From the NCBI GenBank assembly GCA_034432635.1, contig DAOUBK010000055.1, positions 1-64,000 on the forward strand: DNA of 64,000 nt. The letters run 5' to 3'. The notes under the pieces were generated by a model, which was given only the letters and a program-made list of their open reading frames with translations, was not told the DNA's origin and did no database searches. The stretch comes from Roseiflexus sp034432635. GTDB taxonomy: Bacteria; Chloroflexota; Chloroflexia; Chloroflexales; Roseiflexaceae. The position numbers and the translations under genes are program-made. Of this stretch, positions 52,094 through 60,261 are shown one piece after another (position 1 is the stretch's first letter; each line of letters opens with the position of its first letter).

Positions 52094-52420
52094 GACGGGA
52101 TCAGGTCTGATTGCTCACGCACCCCGGCTGCGAACAATGTAGATTGATCTGTGGTTCAGTCGTCTGCTGTACAGCAGACCGAAATTGATGTCGGTGCCAT
52201 GTGGCATACCGGGATCGATTTCGGTTACCCCTGATTGATAGAAAAGGTTCAGGGAAGCGCCGCAACGCATGGCGGCGCGTTTCCTATCGATTGGAACGGG
52301 TTCCGGTTACCGCCAGAGTAGAGCGAATTTTATTTCAGTCATCCCCGCTCCTTAATTCCAGTTGCCTGCTAGAGTAGAGCAAAACTTATTTCGGTCTACT
52401 CTTCTGCCATCGGTGCTTTG
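52094..52420. repeat. Intergenic region with palindrome, hairpin and 26-bp direct repeats
   Basis: No gene is visible. An 18-bp perfect palindrome GTCTGCTGTACAGCAGAC lies at 52162-52179. GCGCCGC (52257-52263) and GCGGCGC (52272-52278) form a hairpin, flanked by GGAA/TTCC. Imperfect 26-bp direct repeats beginning AGAGTAGAGC lie at 52315-52340 and 52371-52396, 56 bp apart. ATTTCGGT recurs at 52218-52225 and 52388-52395, as ATTTCAGT at 52332-52339, and inverted (AGACCGAAAT) at 52176-52185. The stretch separates convergent genes and may end the Fur-family transcript. Confidence 0.65.
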
Positions 52421-53149
52421 TTACGGACTGTCGATGATCTTCTGGAAATCCTCGAACGGTCGTGCGCCGACCAGGCGTCGTCCGTTGATGTCGAAGACGG
52501 GACGTGAGCGTATACCAGCCTCCTGTGCGGCGCGAAAGTCGGCTTCGATGCGTGTGCGATGCATGCGTGATTGCATACACACACTGTATGCGTTCGTGTC
52601 GAGATCGATAGTTTGCGCCAGGTATGCCAGTGCTGCGTCGAGATCGTCGGTCGTGTAGAGCGAAATCTGGTTGCGGTAGATGGCATTGCGCATCTCCCAG
52701 AATTTACCCTGATCGCCGGCGCACTCGGCTGCTTCTGCGGCGCGCAGTGATGCTTCTCCCAGTTGCAGAAGATGCCGGTACATGATCCGCGCCCTTCCCG
52801 ATGCTACATACGTTTCGATAATCTGCGGCTCGGTCTCTTCCACGTGAAAAGCGCACGCTGTGCAGAGAAAGTCCGAAAATTCCAGGATGGTAACTAGAGC
52901 GTTGGGATTTCCCAGATAGTGGTATCCTTCGGGTGTGCGTCCGCGTTCCAGTGACACTCTTTCGATTGTCGGCGCCGGTCCATTCCCTGCCGGTGCAGGT
53001 GTATCGGATGCAGCCAGCGATGGCGTGGCAGTCGCAGCAGCGGGAGTGCTCGTCGGCGCTGCGGGAGATGGCGACACGGACGTTGTGCTGCTGCAGGCAG
53101 CGATCAGCAGCGACGCCGCCAGAAAGATAAGTATACCGGTTCTGATCAT
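52421..53149 (-). CDS. DsbA-family thiol-disulfide lipoprotein
   Basis: A 242-residue exported thioredoxin-fold protein. The start at 53149 has GGAGG and yields a signal ending in LLIAAC, so it is lipidated. A Ser/Thr/Pro/Ala linker follows to residue about 60. The DsbA/BdbD-like domain begins YLGNPNALVTILEFSDFLCTAC, with CTAC as the active site (near 103-106) and a C-terminal RSRPVFDINGRRLVG with the cis-Pro. It should oxidise or isomerise disulfides outside the membrane. Its partner is not in the window. Confidence 0.9.
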   Translation of the reverse strand: MIRTGILIFLAASLLIAACSSTTSVSPSPAAPTSTPAAATATPSLAASDTPAPAGNGPAPTIERVSLERGRTPEGYHYLGNPNALVTILEFSDFLCTACAFHVEETEPQIIETYVASGRARIMYRHLLQLGEASLRAAEAAECAGDQGKFWEMRNAIYRNQISLYTTDDLDAALAYLAQTIDLDTNAYSVCMQSRMHRTRIEADFRAAQEAGIRSRPVFDINGRRLVGARPFEDFQKIIDSP

Positions 53150-53210
53150 TGCAGTTCCTCCGACGGTTCTCGCGCGTCGTGCACCACTCTTTACGCGCGG
53201 CAAACCGTAC

Positions 53211-53243
53211 TCCACCGGTGGATCAGACGCAATCTGGTATGAT
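53211..53243 (+). promoter_or_regulatory. Palindrome and extended -10 before the GT2 gene
   Basis: TCCACCGGTGGA (53211-53222) is a perfect 12-bp palindrome just upstream of TGGTATGAT (53235-53243), a TGG-extended -10. The palindrome sits where a -35 would be and could be an operator. Confidence 0.4.
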
Positions 53244-53292
53244 GGGTGCACCTGATCGTTCCTACCTGTATATAAACGGAGTGCCAACGGGC

Positions 53293-54327
53293 ATGGATGC
53301 TCCTCGTATTTCGCTGGTGTGCACAGTCCGCGATGAGGCTGACAATATCGCCGATCTGATCGACTCGATGCTGGCACAGTCGTTGCCACCCGACGAGATC
53401 GTTGTCAATGACTGTCAGAGCCGCGATGCAACACCGCAGATCGTTGCTGAGTACATTGCAACTGGTGCGCCGATCCGCCTAGTGCAGGGTGGCAACAACA
53501 TTCCCTCGGGGCGCAATAACGCCATTCGCCACACACGCGGTGCAATCATCGCCTGCACCGATGCCGGGTTGTGGCTCGATCCGCACTGGTTGGAACGCAT
53601 TACCGCACCGATTCGCAGCGACGTCGCCGATGTTGTTGGTGGGTTTTTTCGCCCCGCACCCCGCAGTCTGTTCGAACTCGTGCTCGGTGCGACCAATTAC
53701 CGCGAAGTCGAAGAGATCGATCCGGTACGCTTTTTGCCGTTCGGCAAGTCGTGCGCCTTCCGGCGCACGGCGTGGGAACAGGTTGGCGGGTATCCTGAAT
53801 GGGCGAATCACTGCGAAGATGTGGTGTTTGCGCTGGCGCTCAGGCGTCACGGTTTTCGCTTTGCGTTTGCGCCCGACGCCCTTGTATTCTTTCGTCCCCG
53901 CTCGTCGCTGGCGGCATTTGCGCGGCAGTACTATTTCTATGCGCGCGGCGACGGGGTTGCCGGTCTCTGGACGGTGCGTCACCTCATTCGTTATACAGCA
54001 TACACAGTAGCAACGATCCTGGTACTGGCAAGCCGGCGGCATCCCTGGACGCTGGCGCTCACCGCGGCAGGCGGTTCTGCATATGTGCATAGACCATTGT
54101 GGCGTCTCCGTCGTCGCGCACCTGCACTGGGCAGTGCAGATCTGATCCGCGCCGCACTCCTGATACCGATCATTCGTCTGGTCGGCGATGGCGCCAAGAT
54201 GGTCGGCTATCCAGTTGGCGTCGTGCAGCGGTTCTGTTCGGCATCGTTGCGGGCTGCAGTCGCCGACTATGGAAAAGAGGCGCTACAGCAGCACAACCTG
54301 TCCGATCGGCGACACCCCGGCGCGTAG
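53293..54327 (+). CDS. Glycosyltransferase family 2 protein
   Basis: A 344-residue GT-A enzyme. The opening ISLVCTVRDEADNIADLIDS and DEIVVNDCQSRDATP are typical GT2; the DXD region reads ACTDAGLWLDP. The acceptor region has NHCEDVVFALALRRHG with the catalytic-type ED. Helices near the C-terminus (about 240-345) anchor it to the membrane. The product is likely a cell-envelope glycan or lipid-linked sugar. Start 53293 has GGAG 11 bases upstream. It ends inside the convergent PSD gene by 45 bp. Confidence 0.85.
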   Translation: MDAPRISLVCTVRDEADNIADLIDSMLAQSLPPDEIVVNDCQSRDATPQIVAEYIATGAPIRLVQGGNNIPSGRNNAIRHTRGAIIACTDAGLWLDPHWLERITAPIRSDVADVVGGFFRPAPRSLFELVLGATNYREVEEIDPVRFLPFGKSCAFRRTAWEQVGGYPEWANHCEDVVFALALRRHGFRFAFAPDALVFFRPRSSLAAFARQYYFYARGDGVAGLWTVRHLIRYTAYTVATILVLASRRHPWTLALTAAGGSAYVHRPLWRLRRRAPALGSADLIRAALLIPIIRLVGDGAKMVGYPVGVVQRFCSASLRAAVADYGKEALQQHNLSDRRHPGA

Positions 54328-54957
54328 ATGGGCGCCGGGAGCAGGATACCACTCGATCAGGTCGCGTGGCGCCAGCAGATCAACCCGGCTTCCAAAGCGC
54401 ACGCGGCTCAGTCGTTGACCGGTGCGCACCCAGTCGCCCAATCGCACCAGCGGCGTCACGTGCTGCCCGCGAAAGCGCGTTGTCGCCACGAGCAGCAGTG
54501 GTCCCCACACCGTCGAGATGCCGATGAAGAGACGCTCAGGGCGGTACGTTTCGCGCAGTTCACGGAACAGTACCGGATCGGCGCTTTGATGTTCAAGGTA
54601 ATCGATGCTGCCGGCAGCAGGACTACGTTGCACCGCAACATCGAGAGGGGAGACGTTGATCGTCAACTGAATCGCATCGGTATGCAGAAAGCGATGCTCG
54701 TAAACTTCGGTTGTGCCATGTGTCACCCCATCGGCTGGTGCGAAGAGCGCATCGGCGTTATCGGGCGTGGTGCGTTCCGGATCGCGGCAGACGAGCGCGG
54801 CAAGCGCCGTCACCGCCAGTGGCAGCGGCGCGAGGCGTGGACGAACACGCAGCAAAATGCCGGTCAGACCGACACCCAGCCCTACGATGGGTGTTGCAAC
54901 CGGTTCGAGTCCAGGGATTCGCGGTAGCGATTCGGGTGCCGGACGGTTGTCGATCAT
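54283..54957 (-). CDS. psd: Phosphatidylserine decarboxylase, short proenzyme
   Basis: A 224-residue pyruvoyl enzyme of the short (archaeal-type) PSD family. A hydrophobic N-terminal segment (about 20-55) anchors it. Markers are FAPADGVT, NVSPLDVAVQRSPAAG and the self-cleavage site FGSRVDLLAP, where Ser becomes the pyruvoyl group. It makes phosphatidylethanolamine from phosphatidylserine. The ATG at 54957 avoids a 23-bp overlap with rimM and has AAAGG upstream; ATG 55023 is an alternative. PS synthase is not in the window. Confidence 0.85.
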   Translation of the reverse strand: MIDNRPAPESLPRIPGLEPVATPIVGLGVGLTGILLRVRPRLAPLPLAVTALAALVCRDPERTTPDNADALFAPADGVTHGTTEVYEHRFLHTDAIQLTINVSPLDVAVQRSPAAGSIDYLEHQSADPVLFRELRETYRPERLFIGISTVWGPLLLVATTRFRGQHVTPLVRLGDWVRTGQRLSRVRFGSRVDLLAPRDLIEWYPAPGAHLRAGVSPIGQVVLL

Positions 54958-55000
54958 GCTGGATAGAGCCTTTGGGTCCTTGAAACAATGTTTGAGGGGA

Positions 55001-55546
55001 TTATCCCTCCTGATCATCGTCATCGATCAAGCCGGGGATCAGGCGTACCACGATCTGCCCAGCTGCAACATCGAGGCGTTCGACCACATCGTGGATCATC
55101 GGCAGCAATGTATCGGAACGTCCCTGACGTTCCACGACGATCACATCATTCGCCCCGGTCTGCACCACTTCGCGCACGATGCCAATTTCGCCGCCACCAC
55201 TCTCGATCACCCGCAGACCGTACAGTTGATGAAGAAAATACTCATCTTCGGCAAGCGGCGCAGCATCGCACTCACGGATCGTCACTTCTGCGCCGCGCAG
55301 CGCCTCAGCCGCCGTCCGGTCGGTCACGCCGCCCAATGTCAGAATGAGAACCCCCGCTTTTGGTTCATGAACGCGCTGCAACGTAAATGGGCGACGCTCT
55401 TCCCCCAGAAAGACAGTTCGCACACGACGGCGAAGATGATCGACCTGATCGGTTATCGCACGAATTTTGATCTCACCGCGCAGACCGAAGGCGTCGATCA
55501 CCTTGCCGATCAACAGCACTTCATCAGCGGCAGGCCGGTCTTCCAT
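55001..55546 (-). CDS. rimM: Ribosome maturation factor RimM
   Basis: A 181-residue RimM. The N-terminal domain has LLIGKVIDAFGLRGEIKIR, the central PRC-barrel has YFLHQLYGLRVIES and GIVREVVQTGANDVIVV, and the C-terminal part has LLPMIHDVVERLDV. It binds S19 and helps 30S assembly. The ATG at 55546 lies four bases after the khpA stop; longer in-frame starts at 55567 and 55573 would overlap khpA. It belongs to the rpsP-khpA-rimM group, without the usual trmD-rplS next to it. Confidence 0.93.
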   Translation of the reverse strand: MEDRPAADEVLLIGKVIDAFGLRGEIKIRAITDQVDHLRRRVRTVFLGEERRPFTLQRVHEPKAGVLILTLGGVTDRTAAEALRGAEVTIRECDAAPLAEDEYFLHQLYGLRVIESGGGEIGIVREVVQTGANDVIVVERQGRSDTLLPMIHDVVERLDVAAGQIVVRLIPGLIDDDDQEG

Positions 55547-55550
55547 CGTC

Positions 55551-55778
55551 CTAATCAATATCGACATGAACACGCTTGTGGCGCCGTGCTGCTGCCACGC
55601 TCATCAGATCGCGGATAGCTTTAGCGACCCGCCCGCTGCGCCCGATAACCTTGCCGGTCTCATCAGGCGCAACCGTCAACTGATATGTCACCGTATGGCG
55701 CCCTGTCCGTTCCTTGATCGTGACTGCTTCGGGATGATCAACCAGATTGGTCGCCAGATATTCCAGCAACGCTTTCAT
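55551..55778 (-). CDS. khpA: KH-domain RNA-binding protein KhpA
   Basis: A 75-residue KH protein with the GRSGRV GxxG loop (VIGRSGRVAKAIRDLM) and a short N-terminal ALLEYLATNLVDHPEAV. It binds RNA, with KhpB in some bacteria, and affects cell-shape mRNA. The start at 55778 has AAGGG upstream; an ORF upstream start at 55826 would overlap rpsP. Four bases separate it from both neighbours. Confidence 0.92.
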   Translation of the reverse strand: MKALLEYLATNLVDHPEAVTIKERTGRHTVTYQLTVAPDETGKVIGRSGRVAKAIRDLMSVAAARRHKRVHVDID

Positions 55779-55782
55779 AGGG

Positions 55783-56070
55783 TTACCCTTCGACCGGTGT
55801 GGTTGCAACTGGGATTGGTTTCCCATCGGCGTCGAGCACGCCGACCTGTTTCAGCAGGCGTACAACCGTTTCTGAGGGCTGCGCACCGACGCTTAGCCAG
55901 TAACGCACGCGATCAGCCTTCACATTCAACTCTTTCGGCTGGCGCACCGGATTGTAATGCCCGACGATTTCGATAAACTTGCCATCGCGTGGGGCACGCG
56001 AATCGGCAACGACCAGGCGATAGCTTGGTTGTTTGGTTTTACCCATCCGACGGAGACGAATTGTAACCAT
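55783..56070 (-). CDS. rpsP: 30S ribosomal protein S16
   Basis: A 95-residue S16. MVTIRLRRMGKTKQPSYRLV, ADSRAPRDGKFIEIVGHYNP, then DRVRYWLSVGAQPSETV and LLKQVGVL mark the family. It is 13-15 residues longer than the shortest forms, with a low-complexity VATTPVEG tail. The ATG at 56070 has GGAGG about 13 bases upstream, a rather long spacing; the longer start at 56100 would overlap the ffh stop. Translation with khpA and rimM is probably linked. Confidence 0.95.
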   Translation of the reverse strand: MVTIRLRRMGKTKQPSYRLVVADSRAPRDGKFIEIVGHYNPVRQPKELNVKADRVRYWLSVGAQPSETVVRLLKQVGVLDADGKPIPVATTPVEG

Positions 56071-56099
56071 TGCGCTGACTATTCCTCCACTACTGCTCA

Positions 56100-57434
56100 T
56101 TAACGCATCCGACGCATCAATTCGCGCGGATCGATACCACCTTTGCCGCCCATGCGTTTCATCATCCGCTGCATCTGGCGGAACTGATTGACCAGTTGCG
56201 TCACTTCCTGCACCTGGGTGCCGCTACCACGCGCGATGCGCTCTTTGCGCCGGCCCTTGATCAGGTCGGGGTTGCGGCGTTCTTCCTTTGTCATCGAAAA
56301 GATGATCGCTTCAATCTTTTTCAAGTCCTTTTCGGTGATGATCTCCTCGCGCGCCAGTTTATCGAGCCCCGGAATCATACCCAGGATCTGCTGAAGCGGA
56401 CCGAGTTTACGCATCTGCTGCATCGAAACCAGGAAATCCTCGAAGTCGAACGACCCCTTGACCAGTTTCTTCTGCATTTTACGCGCCTGCTCTTCATCGT
56501 AGATCGCTTCGGCGCGCTCGATCAGCGACAGCACATCGCCCATGCCCAGAATACGCGACGCCAGTCGGTCTGGGTGGAACGGTTCGATCGTGCTGGCTTC
56601 GACCTTTTCGCCCGAACCAAGGAACTTGATCGGTACGCCGGTGACGGCGCGCACCGACAGGGCAGCGCCGCCGCGCGCATCGCCATCGACCTTGGTAAAG
56701 ATGATACCGGTCAGCCCCACACGCCGGTTGAACTCCTCAGCAACGCGCACTGCCTCCTGACCGATCATTGCATCGACGACCAGCAACCGCTCGACTGGCT
56801 CAACGGCGGCGTTGATCTGTTCCAGTTCCACCATAAGCGGCTCATCAATCTGAAGCCGACCGGCGGTGTCGATGATAACGTGGGTCAGGTTCTCGTCGCG
56901 GGCGCGGCGCAGCGCGTGGCGCGTAATGTCTGGCGGGCTGACCTGTGTGCCTTCCGCGTGCACCGGGATGCCGAGTTGACGCCCCAGTGACTCGAGTTGC
57001 GTAATCGCTGCTGGGCGATAGATGTCGGCGGCGACCAGGAGCGGTCGTTTGCCTTTCTTGCGCAGCCAGAGAGCCAGTTTGGCGGCGGTCGTCGTCTTAC
57101 CGGAACCCTGCAAACCGATCAGCATGATGACCGTCGGACCCGGACGCGCTTCGGCAAGCGGCACATTCGCCTGTCCAAGCAGGTCGATCAGTTCCTGATG
57201 AACGATCTTAATTACCTGCTGGACCGGTGTCAGGCTTTTGGCAACCTCTTCGCCGATCGCTTTTTCGGTGACGCGCGCAACGAAATCGCGTACCACTTTG
57301 AGGTTGACATCCGCCTCGAGCAGCGCGATGCGCACCTGTTTCATCGCCTCGCGCACGTCTTCCTCGGTCAGTTTGCCTTTACCGCCGAGTTTTTGAAAGA
57401 CCGCCTGCAATCGGTCGGAGAGACTTTCAAACAT
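56100..57434 (-). CDS. ffh: Signal recognition particle protein Ffh
   Basis: A 444-residue SRP54 GTPase. The N domain precedes G1 GLQGSGKTTTAAKLA, G3-like DTAGRLQID, TKVDGDARGG (G4) and GSGEKVE (G5). The M domain (about 300-440) is Met-rich near the end, QRMMKRMGGKGG. Ffh binds signal peptides and 4.5S RNA and docks with FtsY. The 3' end meets rpsP closely. No 4.5S RNA gene is visible in the window. Confidence 0.97.
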   Translation of the reverse strand: MFESLSDRLQAVFQKLGGKGKLTEEDVREAMKQVRIALLEADVNLKVVRDFVARVTEKAIGEEVAKSLTPVQQVIKIVHQELIDLLGQANVPLAEARPGPTVIMLIGLQGSGKTTTAAKLALWLRKKGKRPLLVAADIYRPAAITQLESLGRQLGIPVHAEGTQVSPPDITRHALRRARDENLTHVIIDTAGRLQIDEPLMVELEQINAAVEPVERLLVVDAMIGQEAVRVAEEFNRRVGLTGIIFTKVDGDARGGAALSVRAVTGVPIKFLGSGEKVEASTIEPFHPDRLASRILGMGDVLSLIERAEAIYDEEQARKMQKKLVKGSFDFEDFLVSMQQMRKLGPLQQILGMIPGLDKLAREEIITEKDLKKIEAIIFSMTKEERRNPDLIKGRRKERIARGSGTQVQEVTQLVNQFRQMQRMMKRMGGKGGIDPRELMRRMR

Positions 57435-57518
57435 GGCGCGACTCGCACTTCACACAAAAAAGCGGCGATCTACCGCTCTAAGCATCACATTGTAGCCAGA
57501 ATCCGCCACTGCGTCAAA

Positions 57519-58967
57519 TTATCCATAGAGCGCCGCCAATACACGCGTCGTGATCTGTTGCTGCACGATCCCTGCCAGCAGGAACATCGGCAGCAGGACG
57601 AACAGCCATACTTTAGCGAACTGCGCCAGTGACCACAAGATGTTCTGTCCGACGGTGAATCCTTTAGGGGGTGCCATCACGGCGGCGCCGATGCGGATTC
57701 CAAGGGCAGCGCCCAGGATCGCTGCGGGCAGTTCGATGATGCCGTGGGGGAGGACGTAGCCGATCACGAACTGAAGCGGGCTGAGCGGACCGAGTGACAT
57801 CCAGTCGCCGCCAGCTGCCGCGAGTGCGCTGGTGATGTAGCCGATACCGCCAAACGCAAAGAAGGGCACCATAAGCGAAAAGATGCCGAAGGTAAAGGTT
57901 GCCAGCAGTGCGGTGATCAGCAGGCGCGCGCTATTGGCGATGCCGGTAAAGATGCCGAGTGCCAGGTCTGGTTCCGGTGTGACGCCGACGCGCCCCGGTG
58001 ATTGACCGATCCGGTCGAAGAATCCACCGAGGAGCGGACCACACAGCGCACCGGCGATTGCCGCGATAAGAGCGATCAAGATTGGCAGACGGTAATCACG
58101 CAGCATGGCTGGCAACTCATGCCAGTAGAACTGGCGCAGTGAGAATGACCGACCGGCGTATGTTGCCGGCGGTACGCCTGCCGCTCGATACTCGCGTAGG
58201 AATGTCAGGAATGTACTGGCGATGTGGCGCAGGTTCAACTGTTCATGCTCGCGCGACAGTATCTCCTCGCGGTTGAACGTTCCCATGCCGGTGCGTGTCA
58301 GCACGGCGGCAACGACGAGTAGAAGGACGACTGCCAGCCAGAGCACATCCCAGCGCCGTGCAATGATCAGGAGCGCCTCGAGTTGAATGATCGCCGCCGT
58401 TGGCAGCAGCACGAAGCTGGCAAGCAGGTTGGCGGCGCGAATACTGGTGGTGTGGCTGGAGATGATCACTGCACCGGCGACCATAACCACCGATTTGACC
58501 AGAATGAGGAGCAGCACCACGACCAGATACTCGAAGTTGAGACCATCGAAAAAGAGGTCGGGTTCACGGATGCGCAGCGAAAAGCCGAAGATCGCCATCG
58601 CCAGGAATGACGACATCAACGGCGGAATGAGCGATGAGATCAGTTTTCCCAGGTAGAGCGCATTGTCGGAGAGTGGCATCGAAAGCAGCGCCTCGAGACT
58701 GTTGCGTTCACGCTCGCCAACGAACGACTCCAGCGCAGTGATCAGCGAAAACGATGCCGGAATGAAGCCGACGAGCAGCATAGCAAACGGGATAAGGCGC
58801 ACGACCGATCCACGATCCCCCACGAAGTCGATGGCGATGCTCGACGCGGCGATCAAGAGTTGCGGCAGTACGAACGTCAGGATGAAGATCGGCACAAGAA
58901 TCCGCCAGTCAGTCAATGTGTCGTTGATTTCACGGCGAACAATGGTGCGAATGGCGACTGCGCTCAT
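57519..58967 (-). CDS. ABC-2-type exporter permease fused to a SpoIIM-like domain
   Basis: A 482-residue membrane protein. Residues about 1-245 are an ABC-2 permease (MSAVAIRTIVRREINDTLTDW, GFIPASFSLITALESFVGERE with several helices). Residues about 275-482 resemble SpoIIM/DUF95: LRDYRLPILIALIAAIAGAL, then SPLQFVIGYVLPHGIIELPA with the conserved HG...E. SpoIIM is usually a separate protein. It works with the ATPase encoded 37 bp upstream. Substrate unknown. Confidence 0.85.
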   Translation of the reverse strand: MSAVAIRTIVRREINDTLTDWRILVPIFILTFVLPQLLIAASSIAIDFVGDRGSVVRLIPFAMLLVGFIPASFSLITALESFVGERERNSLEALLSMPLSDNALYLGKLISSLIPPLMSSFLAMAIFGFSLRIREPDLFFDGLNFEYLVVVLLLILVKSVVMVAGAVIISSHTTSIRAANLLASFVLLPTAAIIQLEALLIIARRWDVLWLAVVLLLVVAAVLTRTGMGTFNREEILSREHEQLNLRHIASTFLTFLREYRAAGVPPATYAGRSFSLRQFYWHELPAMLRDYRLPILIALIAAIAGALCGPLLGGFFDRIGQSPGRVGVTPEPDLALGIFTGIANSARLLITALLATFTFGIFSLMVPFFAFGGIGYITSALAAAGGDWMSLGPLSPLQFVIGYVLPHGIIELPAAILGAALGIRIGAAVMAPPKGFTVGQNILWSLAQFAKVWLFVLLPMFLLAGIVQQQITTRVLAALYG

Positions 58968-59004
58968 AGCTCACTCCTGAAATGGTTTCCGGCTTCTGCG
59001 CCAG

Positions 59005-60009
59005 CTACCGGCTCTTAGCCAATTCCGGCGCTGGTTGCTCGACCCGCGGGGCGCTGGCAGGCTGGTGCGCCTTTCCCGATCTGGCGGTCGTCCGGTCGTT
59101 GCCTGCAATGATTTCCAGGTACACGTCCTCCAGACGGCGTGGCAGTTCGTTGAGCGCAACAATCGGAATACCAGCAGCAGTGAGGCGCGCAACGAGTTGC
59201 GGGTTGGCATGATGCGCGTCGTCGGTGTGATAGTAGATACATTCGCCATCGATCCGATCAATGTGCACCAGGCCATCGAGGAAGCCAGCCGCAGCGGCGG
59301 CTGAGGTCGCCAGCCGGAGTTCCCAGCGCGGCGCACCCAAAAACTGACGGGTCAGTTGAGCAAAAGTGCCCTCAGCAACGATCGTGCCGTTCCGAATGAT
59401 AACGATGCGGTCGGCAAGTTCTTCTGCCTCGGTCAGATTATGGGTGGTGAGCAGGATGGTACGCCGTGCGGCGCGCAATTCCAGCATAGCGTCGCGCACC
59501 TGACGGGCGCTGTGCGGATCCATTGCCGTGGTGGGTTCATCCAGATACAGCACCGGCGGATCGTGGATCAGCGCCCGGATCAGCGCGATCTTTTGTTTCA
59601 TGCCTTTGGAGAAACTGTCCAACCGCTTCTCGCGCGCGTCCCACAGACCGAACTGACGGAGCAACTGCTCGGCACGACGGGCGCTGTCAACAGCCGACAT
59701 CCCCTGCAATGCGCCAAAGAAGCAGAGATAGTCCTGTGGACGCATCCGCAGATAGAGACCGGGGAATTCGGTAAGCAACCCGACCACGCGGCGCACCTCG
59801 CGCGCCTGTTCGACGACATCGTATCCTGCGACCCGGGCATACCCGCTGGAAGGGCGGAGAATTGCGCCCAGCATACGCACGGTTGTCGTTTTGCCGGCGC
59901 CATTTGGTCCGAGCAGCGCAACGACTTCACCGGGATCGACGTTGAGCGTCACACCGCGAACAGCGTGGAATGCGCCGAAGATTTTGTGGAGATTGTGCGC
60001 TTCGATCAT
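59005..60009 (-). CDS. ABC transporter ATPase
   Basis: A 334-residue ABC-2-type ATPase. Walker A is GPNGAGKTTTVRML, signature FSKGMKQKIALIRAL, Walker B VLYLDEPTTAMDP and H-loop TTHNLTE. A C-terminal extension of about 95 residues is Ala-rich then basic (SAPRVEQPAPELAKSR). The ATG at 60009 lacks a clear ribosome site; the frame is open far upstream, antisense to mreB, which is not real. An extended -10 lies at 60090-60098. It is co-transcribed with the fused permease. Confidence 0.9.
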   Translation of the reverse strand: MIEAHNLHKIFGAFHAVRGVTLNVDPGEVVALLGPNGAGKTTTVRMLGAILRPSSGYARVAGYDVVEQAREVRRVVGLLTEFPGLYLRMRPQDYLCFFGALQGMSAVDSARRAEQLLRQFGLWDAREKRLDSFSKGMKQKIALIRALIHDPPVLYLDEPTTAMDPHSARQVRDAMLELRAARRTILLTTHNLTEAEELADRIVIIRNGTIVAEGTFAQLTRQFLGAPRWELRLATSAAAAAGFLDGLVHIDRIDGECIYYHTDDAHHANPQLVARLTAAGIPIVALNELPRRLEDVYLEIIAGNDRTTARSGKAHQPASAPRVEQPAPELAKSR

Positions 60010-60089
60010 GTTTTTGTGTGAATGCTGGCTGAAAGGATTGCATCGCCGGTGTGATGAACGAACCTGCAATGCATGTAGCTCATACGCAA

Positions 60090-60098
60090 AGTATACCA
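60090..60098 (-). promoter_or_regulatory. Extended -10 promoter for the ABC exporter
   Basis: On the minus strand TGGTATACT. It is about 85 bases upstream of the ATPase ATG, opposite the mreB promoter. The leader between has no recognised structure. Confidence 0.45.
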
Positions 60099-60177
60099 GC
60101 CTGCACATCGACGTGATAGACCCTGACGATTGCAATACGAGTGCAACCTTGTAGCAGGATGTGGTATGTGTATGGTA

Positions 60178-60186
60178 TGGTATAAT
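60178..60186 (+). promoter_or_regulatory. Extended -10 promoter for the mre operon
   Basis: TGGTATAAT, 75 bases before the mreB GTG. No clear -35. A run of TATGG/TATG repeats (60163-60181) lies directly upstream. Confidence 0.5.
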
Positions 60187-60261
60187 GCGCGCCGGTGAAC
60201 ATGATAAACATAAAATAGTCGTTCCGGCGTTTCTGCCGATAGAGACAGGTGAGAGGGTCGC

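Noticed and set aside
52315..52396. Possible two-repeat CRISPR array
   Set aside because: Only two imperfect 26-bp copies with a 30-bp gap, no third unit at the same period and no cas genes nearby.
54900..54930. tRNA T-loop-like sequence GGTTCGAGTCC
   Set aside because: It lies inside the PSD coding sequence and no acceptor stem or anticodon arm pairs around it.
56196..57632. Plus-strand frames of 264 and 211 residues over ffh
   Set aside because: They are antisense to the conserved SRP GTPase and lack ribosome sites.
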